Below are positions 17,534-25,618 of a stretch of DNA of 64,000 bases, piece after piece. The stretch lies in NCBI RefSeq assembly GCF_000374805.1, contig NZ_KB895351.1:25187-89186 (forward strand). The letters are read 5' to 3'. This DNA is from Chitiniphilus shinanonensis DSM 23277. GTDB lineage: Bacteria; Pseudomonadota; Gammaproteobacteria; Burkholderiales; Chitinibacteraceae. The translations under genes and the position numbers were made by a program. How positions within the stretch are numbered: position 1 is the first letter of the stretch; every line of letters begins with the position of its first letter. The notes below the pieces were generated by a model that did no database searches, had not been told where the DNA came from, and saw only the letters and a program-made list of their open reading frames with translations.

Positions 17534-18028
17534 TCAGCGGGGCGCGGCGGGCGTCGCGGCCTCCATCGGGAAGCCGGCCAGCTTGAGCGCGTTGGTCCAG
17601 GTGTCGCGTTGCCAGCCCTTGAGGAACTGGCCGTTCAGCTCCAGCACCGGCGGTGCCAGGTTCTCGGCGCCGGCACGCTCGACCATGCTGTCGATGCGCG
17701 GGCCGCCCTGGTCGCTGGAAACCACTTCGTAGGGCACCTTGTTGGCGTCGAGGAAGGCGCGTGCCTCGTCGCACGGCGCGCATTGCGGGAACACGTAGAC
17801 CACCGCCTTGCCCGCGGCCCTGGCCGCCGGCTGCGGCTTGGCCGCGGCGCCGGATTCGATGACGTTGGGCTTGATGGTGCGTTCGTGCGCCACGTTGCCG
17901 GGGGGCGGGCGATCGCTGTAGAACACGTTGCCGTCGGCGTCGCGCCATTGATAGACCTTGGCCGCCAGCGCGGGTGCGGCGGCCAGAATTGCAGTCGTGG
18001 TAAGCAGGAAGAGAAGTCGTCGGGCCAT
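17534..18028 (-). CDS. DUF4124 domain protein with glutaredoxin-like C-terminus
   Basis: Exported 164-residue protein. The signal peptide ends at ALAA. KVYQWRDADGNVFYSDRPPPG (about 23-43) is a DUF4124 domain, and AVVYVFPQCAPCDEARAFL near residue 80 is a thioredoxin-fold motif with a CxxC (CAPC) pair, followed by a cis-Pro-like APPVLELNG. It could act as a periplasmic thiol/disulfide protein. ATG 18028 is preferred over a GTG at 18061, which would precede the signal peptide. It is the last gene of a leftward unit with 18063-18503 and the Nudix-ThiE fusion. Confidence 0.82.
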   Translation of the reverse strand: MARRLLFLLTTTAILAAAPALAAKVYQWRDADGNVFYSDRPPPGNVAHERTIKPNVIESGAAAKPQPAARAAGKAVVYVFPQCAPCDEARAFLDANKVPYEVVSSDQGGPRIDSMVERAGAENLAPPVLELNGQFLKGWQRDTWTNALKLAGFPMEAATPAAPR

Positions 18029-18062
18029 GATTCGGGGATTATTGCCGATTGCGCGGTTCACG

Positions 18063-18503
18063 TCAGCCCATCGAGCGGGTCTCGACCACGACCTGGCGGC
18101 GGTCGATGGTCAGCACCAGTTGCCAGTCGTGACGCGCCGCGGAACAGAACGGCAGCGCGGTCTGCAATTGCCAGCGCGAGTCGCCCGACGGTTGCATCGG
18201 CCGGCGATTCGGTCCCATGTCCATGCCCTGCATCCGCCATTCGGCCGCCACGTCGCTGGCCGGGCCCCGCAGCGTCAGCAAAAACACCCGGTTGGCCGTC
18301 AGCTTCTGGTCGCTGGAAACGCGGTAGCGTTGCTGGCCCGATTCGAAATCGCAGCCACGTTCCAGCGCCGGGCAATCCACCTTGGCCGGCGGCTCGGTGT
18401 CGCGGCGCGGCGACAGGTCGATCCAGCCCAGGTATTGCGCGGCGAATCCGGCGACGGCCAGCAAGGCCACCACCCGGCCGATCGAAGCCAGGGTCGGCTT
18501 CAT
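18063..18503 (-). CDS. Membrane-anchored hypothetical protein
   Basis: A 146-residue protein with an N-terminal signal anchor (about 8-27) and a periplasmic domain with two paired cysteines (CPALERGC) and WRMQGMDMGPNRRPM. The methionine-rich patch could bind metal, but that is speculation. No family recognised. It overlaps the upstream Nudix gene by four bases and lies 34 bases before the DUF4124 gene, so the three form one operon. Confidence 0.7.
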   Translation of the reverse strand: MKPTLASIGRVVALLAVAGFAAQYLGWIDLSPRRDTEPPAKVDCPALERGCDFESGQQRYRVSSDQKLTANRVFLLTLRGPASDVAAEWRMQGMDMGPNRRPMQPSGDSRWQLQTALPFCSAARHDWQLVLTIDRRQVVVETRSMG

Positions 18504-19459
18504 GACCAGGCCGCCGACAGCATGGCCACACCGTGCCCGCCACAGGCTTGCGCCTGCGACAGATCACGCCCGCTCAGGCCGCCCAGCGCATAGATGGGCA
18601 GCGGCCAGCCGTGGGCGACCGTGGTGGCGAAGCCGTCCCAGCCCAGCGGCGCCTCGCCGGGATGCGACGCGGTGGGGGCCACGTGGCCGAGCAGGGCGTA
18701 GTCGGCACCGATGCGCTGGGCCTGCGCCAGTTCGGCTTGATGGTGCGTGGAGACGCCCAGCCAGTCGAAGCCGTGCGGACGGGTGCTCAGGCCGGCCGCT
18801 TCCCGCGCCGGCAGGTGCAGGCCGTCGGCGCGGGTGGCCGCGACCAGCTGCGCCTTGTCGGCGAGGGCGCCGTGCAGTAGTACGCGGCAGCCGCGCGGGC
18901 GTGCACGGGCGATCACTGCGGTCGCCAGCGCGCCGTAGCGCTCCGGGTCCAGTTGCGGTTCGCGCAGGATCAACAGCGACAGCCCGTCGGCCAACGCCGT
19001 ATCCAGCCGGGCCAGCCATGGTTCGACCCCGAGGGTGCCGGCGGCGGAGATCGCCAGGGTGTCGGGCAGGGCCAGGCCACGCAGGATGGGACCATTGGCG
19101 GGCAGGATCGGCGACACGTCCAGCGCGCCCACCCGTTGCCAGGCGAAGCGCTGGCCTTCGTGCGGATGCGGCTCGCCTTGCCATGCGGTGATGCGGAAGA
19201 AATGCAGGCGCACCGTGGCGTGGGGATAAGTAAAGGTTTGCACGACCCACGGCGTGGCGGCGGTCACCGTCACCCCCAGTTCCTCGATCAGCTCGCGCAC
19301 CAGCGCCTGGTGGGCGGTTTCGCCTGCCTCCAGCTTGCCGCCGGGAAACTCCCAGTAGCCGGCATAGGCCTTGCCGACAGGGCGGCTGCCGAGCAGGAAA
19401 CGGCCGTCGCGGTCGATGAGGATGCCGGCGGCCACCTCGACGATTTTTCGATCAGACAT
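18500..19459 (-). CDS. Nudix hydrolase fused to a ThiE-like domain (MutT-type)
   Basis: Two-domain protein of 319 residues. Residues 1-130 are a MutT-like Nudix domain; the Nudix box runs from GGKLEAGETAHQALVREL (40-57) to IEELGV (58-63) with the canonical REXXEE core. Such domains hydrolyse oxidised dGTP or related diphosphates. Residues about 145-319 form a thiamine-phosphate-synthase-like barrel (GVSTHHQAELAQA, ADYALLGHV, IYALGGLS). The canonical pyrophosphate-binding residues are not obvious, so synthase activity is doubtful. This fusion is common in betaproteobacteria. It is the first gene of a three-gene leftward operon. Confidence 0.9.
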   Translation of the reverse strand: MSDRKIVEVAAGILIDRDGRFLLGSRPVGKAYAGYWEFPGGKLEAGETAHQALVRELIEELGVTVTAATPWVVQTFTYPHATVRLHFFRITAWQGEPHPHEGQRFAWQRVGALDVSPILPANGPILRGLALPDTLAISAAGTLGVEPWLARLDTALADGLSLLILREPQLDPERYGALATAVIARARPRGCRVLLHGALADKAQLVAATRADGLHLPAREAAGLSTRPHGFDWLGVSTHHQAELAQAQRIGADYALLGHVAPTASHPGEAPLGWDGFATTVAHGWPLPIYALGGLSGRDLSQAQACGGHGVAMLSAAWS

Positions 19460-19503
19460 ATGGTTACTGGAAACCTTTGGTTTGATATTGCTGGCGGAAT
19501 ATC

Positions 19504-19518
19504 ATTCAATGATTGAAT
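19504..19518. promoter_or_regulatory. 15-bp palindrome upstream of the Nudix operon
   Basis: ATTCAAT-G-ATTGAAT is a perfect 7-1-7 palindrome, 45 bases before the Nudix start in an AT-rich gap. It has the size of a dimeric regulator site, but no regulator can be named. Confidence 0.35.
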
Positions 19519-19538
19519 TCTGATTGATGTTCGATGTA

Positions 19539-19612
19539 AGAGCCTGTTCAAAGTCTTTTCACCACACCGTTCTGGGCAGTGGCGGTGCATGAAAAGACTT
19601 TGAACAGGCTCT
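19539..19612. repeat. MITE-like element with perfect 23-bp inverted ends
   Basis: The ends begin AGAGCCTGTTCAAAGTCTTT and are perfect inverted repeats (19539-19561 and 19590-19612) around a 28-base core. GAGC-type ends and small size resemble a non-autonomous element of an IS5-like family; no clean target duplication is seen (TAA on the left, TGA on the right). It ends 13 bases before the start of the next gene, so it would also fold in that gene's leader. Confidence 0.75.
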
Positions 19613-19625
19613 GAGGAAATCGCTC

Positions 19626-20087
19626 ATGAAGCGTTTGATCGTTGAGCTCCAGTCGATCCAGGAAGACCGTCTGCGGCGGCAGATCATCACCCTGGCCACG
19701 GAACCGCAGACCTTGTGCTGCATCCTTGCCGTATCCACCCGTGCGATCCACGGGCTGGCGGTGACGGCCGTGATTGTACAGGACGCCCGCAACTACCTTT
19801 TGCGAGCCGCGCCGGCCCGTGGACTGGGCGAGCTGGCCGAAGGGCTGCTGGGTGCCGGGCATCCCACCTTCTTCCTGCCGGATCGCCTGAATTCGGTCGA
19901 GGAGATGCCCAACGAACTGCTGGTCACCTGGCTGATCAATGCGCCGCCGCGGGTGCTGACCGACACCACCTTGCACGAACTGCTGTCGCTGGCGCGGCCG
20001 AACGGCCTGCCGCCGGCGGTGCTGCAACGTCGGCGCGAGCCGCAGGCCCGGAGCACCACGGAAGCCCATCTGAAGCCTGGGGCCTGA
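19626..20087 (+). CDS. Hypothetical protein
   Basis: A 153-residue soluble-looking protein (MKRLIVELQSIQEDRLRRQI...), mixed alpha/beta by eye, with a disordered Arg/Ala-rich tail. No family or catalytic motif recognised. The ribosome site TGAGGAAAT overlaps the last base of the MITE-like element, nine bases from the ATG. Composition matches its neighbours. Antisense frames exist but have poor amino-acid makeup, so the plus strand is preferred. Confidence 0.65.
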   Translation: MKRLIVELQSIQEDRLRRQIITLATEPQTLCCILAVSTRAIHGLAVTAVIVQDARNYLLRAAPARGLGELAEGLLGAGHPTFFLPDRLNSVEEMPNELLVTWLINAPPRVLTDTTLHELLSLARPNGLPPAVLQRRREPQARSTTEAHLKPGA

Positions 20088-20171
20088 GACCCGACGCGGG
20101 CGCGCCGGTTCCCAGGTCTGCTCCAGGATCGCGCCGGGCCCGGGCAGTGCCGGGCCGCGACGCGGGGACGG

Positions 20172-21032
20172 TCAGCGACTGCCGGCCCAGTCCCGGGCGA
20201 ATTGCCAGGCGATGCGTCCGCTGCGCGCGCCCCGGCCTTGCGCCCATTGCAACGCGGCGCGTTCCGACGCGTCGTCCCATGCCGTCACGCCGAACTCGGC
20301 CAGCCAGTTGCGCACCGCCGCCAGGTACTCGTCCTGCGAAAAGCCGTAGAACGACAGCCACAGGCCGAAGCGCTCGGACAACGCCACCTTCTCCTCGATC
20401 GCCTCGGCGAAATGGATCTCGCCGTCCTGATGGCGCGTCTGCGCGTTTTCGCTGAAGTACTCCGGCACCAGGTGGCGACGGTTGGAGGTGGCGTAGATCA
20501 GCACATTGGCGCTGGTGGCGGCGATGGAGCCGTCCAGCGCGGTCTTGAGCGCCTGGTAGCCGTGGTCGCCTTCCTCGAACGACAGGTCGTCGCAGAACAC
20601 GATGAAGCGCTCGGGGCGCGCGCCGACCTGCTCGACGATGTCGGCCAGGTCGTGCAGATGGGTTTTTTCCACTTCGATCAGGCGCAGGCCCTGGTGGCGG
20701 AATTCGTTCCACACCGCCTTGACCAGCGAGCTTTTGCCGCAGCCGCGCGCGCCGGTGAGCAGTACGTTGTTGGCCAGCCGGCCTTCGACGAACTGGCGGG
20801 TGTTGGCGACCAGCCGCTCGCGTTGCAGCGAGACGTTCACCAGCTGGTCCAGCTGGATGGTATGCGGATGGCGCACGGCCTCGAGCTGGCTGCGGCCGTT
20901 GCGCACGCGCCAGCGGAAGGCCTGCGCCGACCACTCGGTTTCGCTGGCGGCGGCGGGGAGGAGGGGATCGGCGCGGTCGAGCAGGGTTTCGACGCGGTCG
21001 AGAAAGGCAAGCAATCGTTCGTTGGGGATCAT
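20172..21032 (-). CDS. DUF815 family AAA ATPase
   Basis: A 286-residue ATPase of the DUF815 family, function unknown. Walker A is GARGCGKSS (94-102), Walker B is VFCDDL (145-150), and the sensor-1 area IYATSNRRHLVPEY follows, all typical of the family. The N-terminal WRVRNGRSQLEAVRHP precedes the ATPase core. It overlaps the upstream tlpA-like gene by four bases (ATGA), which in turn overlaps dsbD. The three are probably co-translated, although an AAA ATPase has no obvious role with two periplasmic redox proteins. Confidence 0.9.
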   Translation of the reverse strand: MIPNERLLAFLDRVETLLDRADPLLPAAASETEWSAQAFRWRVRNGRSQLEAVRHPHTIQLDQLVNVSLQRERLVANTRQFVEGRLANNVLLTGARGCGKSSLVKAVWNEFRHQGLRLIEVEKTHLHDLADIVEQVGARPERFIVFCDDLSFEEGDHGYQALKTALDGSIAATSANVLIYATSNRRHLVPEYFSENAQTRHQDGEIHFAEAIEEKVALSERFGLWLSFYGFSQDEYLAAVRNWLAEFGVTAWDDASERAALQWAQGRGARSGRIAWQFARDWAGSR

Positions 21033-21538
21033 GGCTTTTTCTTGGTCGGGTTCTGCAACAGGGGCTGGAGCATGCTTTCGAGCTTGGCGCCCGGCAGCCG
21101 GCCCAGATGGACAGCCACCTTGTTGCCCTGCGCATCGTAGAGCGCAGTGAAGGGCAGTCCGCCCACGGTATTGCCCTCGGCCTGCATGGCCTTCATGGCG
21201 TTCCCCTCGCCGATCAGACTGGGGTAGTTCACCCGGTATTGCTTGATGAAGGCGCGTACCGCCTCGGCATCATCGATGGCGATGCCGACGAACTGGATAC
21301 GGCCGGCGTATTTCTTTTGGAGGGCGACGAATTCGGGAATTTCCTCGCGACAGGGCGAGCACCAGGTGGCCCAGAAATTGACCACCAGCGGGGTGCCACG
21401 CCATGTTGCCAGTGTGGCCGCTTTGCCGTCCACCGTGTCGAGCCGGGTCTTGTACAGCGGCGATTCCGCGGCCTGCGCGCTGGACAAGGCCAGCAGGGTG
21501 GTCAGGGCGGCGGCGAGCAGGCGGGGCGACAAGGTCAT
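21029..21538 (-). CDS. TlpA-like thioredoxin-fold disulfide protein
   Basis: Exported 169-residue thioredoxin-like protein. The signal peptide ends at AQAA; VVNFWATWCSPCREEIPEF gives the CSPC active site at 60-63, and GGLPFTALYD provides the cis-Pro loop. It is of the TlpA/ResA reductase type that receives electrons from DsbD. Its gene overlaps dsbD by four bases, so DsbD is its likely redox partner, keeping periplasmic or cytochrome-maturation thiols reduced. The substrate is not known. Confidence 0.9.
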   Translation of the reverse strand: MTLSPRLLAAALTTLLALSSAQAAESPLYKTRLDTVDGKAATLATWRGTPLVVNFWATWCSPCREEIPEFVALQKKYAGRIQFVGIAIDDAEAVRAFIKQYRVNYPSLIGEGNAMKAMQAEGNTVGGLPFTALYDAQGNKVAVHLGRLPGAKLESMLQPLLQNPTKKKP

Positions 21539-23088
21539 GGCAGGGCATCCAGTGTGGCGGAAAAGGCGGCGGCGTTCTGGAAGCCGACCACCCGGCGCGG
21601 CAGCAGCCTGCCGTCGCGGTCGTAGAACAGCAGCGCGGGCGGGCCATACAGGCCGAAGCGACGCAGCAGGGCGGCGTCGGCATCGCTGTTGCGCGTCAGG
21701 TCCGCGCGCAGCAGCACGTAGGGTTGCAGCCGGCGGCGCACGCCGGCGTCGGTCAGCGTCTGGCGCTCGAATTCGATGCAGCTGGTGCACCAGTCGGCGT
21801 ACATGTCCAGCATCACCGGCCTGCCGCGCGCCTCGCGCAGGGCGGCGTCCAGCCCGGCCGCATCGGCGACGGTGCGGAAGGCGGGGATGTCGGGCTGCGG
21901 CAGGTAGTGCAGCCACAGCGGGCGCGCCATCCATATCGCGGTGCCGAGCAGCACCACGCCGAACAGCATCTTCACCGCGCGCATCACCCGCTGCGACAGG
22001 CGCGGCAGCATGGCGGCGCCGAACGCGCCCACCAGCATCAGCGGCGTGCCGATACCCAGCGCCAGCGCGTACAGCGATGCGCCGCCCAGCCAGGTGTCGC
22101 CGGTGCGGCCCAGGTAGGCCAGCGCGGCCACCAGCGGCGGCGCCACGCACGGGCCGACGATCAACGCCGACAGCGCGCCCATCGCGAACACCGAGCCGCC
22201 GCGCCCGCCGGGCAGGCGGTGCGCCAACTGGTTGAACACGGTCTGCACCCGGCTGGGGAACTGGAACTGGAAGGCGCCGAACATCGCGAACGCCATCACC
22301 ACGAACAGCAGCGCGGTGGCCGCGATCACCCACGGTTGTTGCAGTGCCACCGTCAGCAGCGTGCCGGTGGCGGCCGCGGCCATGCCGGCCAGGGTGTAGG
22401 TGAGCGCCATGCCCTGCACGTAGATGGCGGTCAGCAGCAAGCCCCTGCCGCGCGAACCATGGTTGCTGCCGTTGCCGACCACGATGCTGGAGACGATGGG
22501 CAGCAGCGGATACATGCAGGCGGTAAGCGCCAGACCTATGCCAGCGGCATAGAAGAGGGCGAGCGTCAGCCAGAGTCCGCCACGAAAAAAGCCGCTGTCG
22601 TCGTCGGCCTGCGTGGCGCGGTCGTTACCGCGCTTGCCGAACAGCGCGCCGACGCCGTCGCTCTGGCCCGATGATTCGCCCGGCGCCAGCAATGCAGTCT
22701 GTGGCGGATAGCAGATGCCGGCGTCGGCACAGCCCTGGAACTTCACCTTGAGCCTGACGTCGGCGGGCAACGGTGTGGCCGCTTGCAGCGTCATCGCCAC
22801 GTCGCTGTGAAAAACGGCCACGCGACCGAAGCTGGGGTCGTCCTTGATATCGCCGTCGGGCAGCCTCACCTGCAAGGCATGGGCCGGTTCGGCGGTGACG
22901 CTGATCCGGTCCCGGTAGAGGTAGTAGCCCGGGGCCACGTCGAAACGCAGTTCCAGCGTGGTGGCGGAAGGTTGGGTCAGGCTGGCGCGGAATGCCTGGT
23001 CGGGAGGCAGCAGGTCGGCTTCGGTTTCGGCGAATGCCAGCGTGGCGAGAGCCAGGGTCAGCAGGGCGAGGACGAGACGGCGGATCAA
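21535..23088 (-). CDS. dsbD: Thiol:disulfide interchange protein DsbD
   Basis: Transfers electrons from cytoplasmic thioredoxin across the inner membrane to periplasmic proteins. The 517 residues (E. coli 565) show a signal peptide, an N-terminal domain with Cys120 and Cys126 (CADAGICYPP), and a central membrane domain with Cys191 (ACMYPLLP) and Cys314 (GPCVAPP). The C-terminal thioredoxin domain has Cys434 and Cys437 (ADWCTSCIEFE). All six redox cysteines are present. The C-terminal site reads CTSC, where CVAC is usual in E. coli. It heads the unit with the tlpA-like gene and the DUF815 ATPase. Confidence 0.95.
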   Translation of the reverse strand: MIRRLVLALLTLALATLAFAETEADLLPPDQAFRASLTQPSATTLELRFDVAPGYYLYRDRISVTAEPAHALQVRLPDGDIKDDPSFGRVAVFHSDVAMTLQAATPLPADVRLKVKFQGCADAGICYPPQTALLAPGESSGQSDGVGALFGKRGNDRATQADDDSGFFRGGLWLTLALFYAAGIGLALTACMYPLLPIVSSIVVGNGSNHGSRGRGLLLTAIYVQGMALTYTLAGMAAAATGTLLTVALQQPWVIAATALLFVVMAFAMFGAFQFQFPSRVQTVFNQLAHRLPGGRGGSVFAMGALSALIVGPCVAPPLVAALAYLGRTGDTWLGGASLYALALGIGTPLMLVGAFGAAMLPRLSQRVMRAVKMLFGVVLLGTAIWMARPLWLHYLPQPDIPAFRTVADAAGLDAALREARGRPVMLDMYADWCTSCIEFERQTLTDAGVRRRLQPYVLLRADLTRNSDADAALLRRFGLYGPPALLFYDRDGRLLPRRVVGFQNAAAFSATLDALP

Positions 23089-23125
23089 GGGAGTCGGGCC
23101 TGTGTTGCGGTGGTGAGTCGGACGT

Positions 23126-23449
23126 TCATTCGCCGGCGGCGACCCAGCTGAGGTAGGTGGGCAGTCCGGCCGTGACCGGCAGCGCGATGATCTCCGGCAC
23201 GTCGTAAGGATGCCGCGCCGCCAGCCATGCCTGCAATGCCGGATAACGCGCGCGGGTGGTCTTGGCCAGCAGTGGAACTTCCGTGGCGATTTCGGTTCTT
23301 CCCTGCCAGCGGTAGACTGACTGCACCGGCGCCAACTGGTTCACGCACGCCGCCAGACCTTCCTCCACCAGCCCCACCGCCAGTTCGCCGGCGCAATCGG
23401 CGTCCGGGCAGTTGCACAGCACCGCCAGTACTTCTTGGGAATCGTCCAT
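23126..23449 (-). CDS. cutA: Divalent cation tolerance protein CutA
   Basis: Small trimeric signalling-type protein of the CutA1 family, historically linked to copper tolerance. The 107 residues contain CNCPDADCAGELA, LVEEGLAACVNQL, SVYRWQGRTE and HPYDVPEIIALPV, all diagnostic. The start codon overlaps that of the divergent fxsA on the other strand (shared CATG at 23447-23450); the AGAGG ribosome site lies inside fxsA. dsbD follows after 37 bases, as in several bacteria where cutA precedes dsbD. Confidence 0.94.
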   Translation of the reverse strand: MDDSQEVLAVLCNCPDADCAGELAVGLVEEGLAACVNQLAPVQSVYRWQGRTEIATEVPLLAKTTRARYPALQAWLAARHPYDVPEIIALPVTAGLPTYLSWVAAGE

Positions 23450-23858
23450 GCCTTACCTCTTGCTCGCGCTGCTGGCTTATCCGGCAGCGGAAATCGTCGT
23501 CATGATCCTGGTCGCCAAGGCCATCGGCACCGGCTGGTTGCTGGCCTGGATCGTCCTCACCGCCGTCGCCGGCGGGCTGATGTTGCGCCATCACCGCATC
23601 GCGGTGGCGTGGTCGCTGGTATCCGACCTGCGCAGCGGGCGCCTGACCATGGGCAGCCTGTTCTGGGTGGCGCGCTACTACGTGGCGGCGCTGCTGCTAC
23701 TGCTGCCGGGCCTGATCGGCGACGCGGTGGCGCTGTGCCTGCTGCTGCCGTGGGGCACCCGCCCGGCCAGCCCCGACCTGCCCAAGGACGTGATCGACGG
23801 CGAGTATCGCCGTATCGATCACGGTGGCGCGTTGCGCCACGAGGACGAGCGCCGCTGA
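23448..23858 (+). CDS. fxsA: FxsA family membrane protein
   Basis: A 136-residue inner-membrane protein with segments at about 2-20 and 25-43 and a third hydrophobic block at about 75-100, followed by a polar tail. PAAEIVVMILVAKAIGTGW matches the conserved first part of FxsA, known in E. coli for easing F-plasmid exclusion of phage T7. The ATG overlaps the start of cutA on the opposite strand; GGGAA is a weak ribosome site. A TTG at 23412 is an alternative start but would overlap cutA further. Confidence 0.85.
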   Translation: MPYLLLALLAYPAAEIVVMILVAKAIGTGWLLAWIVLTAVAGGLMLRHHRIAVAWSLVSDLRSGRLTMGSLFWVARYYVAALLLLLPGLIGDAVALCLLLPWGTRPASPDLPKDVIDGEYRRIDHGGALRHEDERR

Positions 23859-23865
23859 GGCCGCT

Positions 23866-24171
23866 CTAGGCCGCGTCGGCGGCCAATCCCACGGCCTGTT
23901 CGGGCGCCTGGGGGCTGCCGACGATGCGGATCACCTTGCGGCGCGACGAAGCGCCGCTTTTCAATTCCACCTGGCGGCGCGGCACCGCGAACGCCTGGGC
24001 CAGGAAGTCGAGCAGCGCCGCGTTGGCCTTGCCGTCCACCGGCGGGGCCGCCAAACGCAACTTGAGCGCGCCGTCGTACAGGCCGGTCACCTCGGTCTTC
24101 TTCGCGCCGGGCTGCACGTGCAATTGCAGCAGCCAGGCGTCGCCATCGCGGCGATACCAGCCGTCGGCCAT
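23866..24171 (-). CDS. yggU: DUF167 (YggU) family protein
   Basis: A 101-residue cytoplasmic protein of unknown function with the DUF167 signatures HVQPGAKKTEVTGLYDGALK, PVDGKANAALLDFLA and SGASSRRKVIRI. The start overlaps the yggT stop (TGATG). It is the last gene of the leftward unit yggS-proC-yggT-yggU, a long-conserved order in proteobacteria, and it converges on fxsA with only seven bases between the stops. Confidence 0.93.
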   Translation of the reverse strand: MADGWYRRDGDAWLLQLHVQPGAKKTEVTGLYDGALKLRLAAPPVDGKANAALLDFLAQAFAVPRRQVELKSGASSRRKVIRIVGSPQAPEQAVGLAADAA

Positions 24172-24761
24172 CAGGCCGGTCCCACCATCGACACGTAGGC
24201 GAGGATGGCGCTTTCCAGCTTGGGAATCAGCACGTTGAGGAACAGCTGGATCACCAGCAGCAGGATCAGCGGGGTGATGTCGACGCTGCCCACCGGCGGG
24301 ATGATGCGCCGCAGCGGCCGCAGGAACGGTCCGGTCAGCGTGTTGAGCAGCGGCATCAGCGGGTTGTAGGGCGAGAACCACGACATCAGCGCTTGGCCGA
24401 TCACGGCGGCGGTGAGCAGGTACAGCGACATCTTGAACAGCTCCAGCACCGACACCACCAGCAGCGCCAGCAGCGAGGCGGGGGCGGTGAAGACGAAGCT
24501 CCACGGCGTCAGCGCCAGCATCAGCGCGTGCATCAGGAAGGCGGTGAAGCCCGCCAGCACGAAGCTGGCGGTGTCGTAGCCGCGGAACGGCGGCAGGATG
24601 CGCCGCGCCGGCAGCACCGCCCAGTTGGTCAGCGCCAGTACGAACTGGCCCAACGGATGGCGGAACGAAGCCTTGAACGCCTGGAGGTAGAAGCGCGCGA
24701 GGAACAGCAGGATCAGAAAGCCGCCAATGCTGCGCAGCAGGAAGTGCAGGGCGTCGACCAT
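24171..24761 (-). CDS. yggT: YggT family membrane protein
   Basis: A 196-residue inner-membrane protein made of two YGGT repeats, each with paired hydrophobic segments and a PxRRILPPFRG-like turn (ARRILPPFRGYD near 50 and LRRIIPPVGSVD near 155). Family members are linked to osmotic or potassium stress and to cell division in various bacteria; no specific role can be assigned here. It is coupled to proC upstream (ten bases) and yggU downstream. Confidence 0.92.
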   Translation of the reverse strand: MVDALHFLLRSIGGFLILLFLARFYLQAFKASFRHPLGQFVLALTNWAVLPARRILPPFRGYDTASFVLAGFTAFLMHALMLALTPWSFVFTAPASLLALLVVSVLELFKMSLYLLTAAVIGQALMSWFSPYNPLMPLLNTLTGPFLRPLRRIIPPVGSVDITPLILLLVIQLFLNVLIPKLESAILAYVSMVGPA

Positions 24762-24771
24762 GGTGCGCTCC

Positions 24772-25590
24772 TCAGTCCGCGTCGCGGCCCAGCTCTTCGC
24801 CCAGTTCGCGGGAACGGGCGGCGGCGGCGGCGGCGGCGGCGATGATGGTGGCGCGGAGCTGGCTGGTCTCGAATGCGTTGATCGCGCGTTCGGTGGTGCC
24901 GCCCTTGCTGGTGACCTTGGCACGCAGGGTGCCGGCGTCGTCCTCGCTGTCGAGCGCGAGTTTCACCGCGCCGGAGAAGGTGTGATACGCCAGCTTGCGC
25001 GCGGTGTCGGGATTGAAGCCCTGGGCACGGGCGGCCGCCTGCAGCGCTTCCATGAAATAGAACACGTAGGCCGGGCCGCTGCCGGAAATGGCGGTGATGC
25101 CGTCGATCTCGGCTTCGTCGTCGACCCACACCACTTCGCCCACCGCGCCGAGCACGCGCGTCGCCAGTGCGCGGTCGTCCTCGCCGACCGCGTCGCCGGC
25201 ATAGGCGCCGGACAAGCCGGCCTGCACCAGCGCCGGGGTGTTGGGCATCACCCGCACCACGCGGGCATGGCCGCCCAGCCAGCGCGACAGGCTGTCGGCG
25301 CGGATGCCGGCGGCGATGGAGATCACCAGCGCATCGCCCAGCGCCGGCGCCAGTTGCCGGGCCACCGCCTTGAGCTGCTGCGGCTTGACGGCCAGCACCA
25401 GCACGTCGCTGGCGGGCAAGGCTTCATCGGGGCTGCCGCCGTGCACGCCATAGCGCGTGGCCAGCTCGGCGAGCTTGGCGGCATCCGGATCGACCACGTG
25501 GACGTCGCCGGCCGGAGTGCCGCGGCTGATCAAACCGCCGATGATGGCGCTGGCCATGTTGCCGCCGCCGATGAAGGTGATCTTGCTCAT
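24772..25590 (-). CDS. proC: Pyrroline-5-carboxylate reductase
   Basis: Last step of proline synthesis: P5C to proline with NAD(P)H. The 272 residues begin ITFIGGGNMASAIIGGL (Rossmann motif), with AVKPQQ, VRVMPNTPALV and ISGSGPAYVF as in ProC. Near the C-terminus the codons contain a run of GCG repeats giving eight consecutive alanines, a slippage-prone tract at about 24821-24842. It lies between yggS and yggT. An AACTCCAGG site precedes the ATG. Confidence 0.97.
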   Translation of the reverse strand: MSKITFIGGGNMASAIIGGLISRGTPAGDVHVVDPDAAKLAELATRYGVHGGSPDEALPASDVLVLAVKPQQLKAVARQLAPALGDALVISIAAGIRADSLSRWLGGHARVVRVMPNTPALVQAGLSGAYAGDAVGEDDRALATRVLGAVGEVVWVDDEAEIDGITAISGSGPAYVFYFMEALQAAARAQGFNPDTARKLAYHTFSGAVKLALDSEDDAGTLRAKVTSKGGTTERAINAFETSQLRATIIAAAAAAAARSRELGEELGRDAD

Positions 25591-25618
25591 CCTGGAGTTC
25601 CTTGATCCTGGTCCGTGG

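Noticed and set aside
19460..19625. A TPP riboswitch ahead of the Nudix-ThiE gene
   Set aside because: No THI-box-like core (CTGAGA, ACCTGA) is seen; the fusion protein is also not a clear thiamine synthesis enzyme.
19548..20069. A minus-strand gene antisense to the hypothetical gene at 19626
   Set aside because: Composition is Arg/Gln-rich and shadow-like, while the plus strand has a good ribosome site and a normal protein composition.
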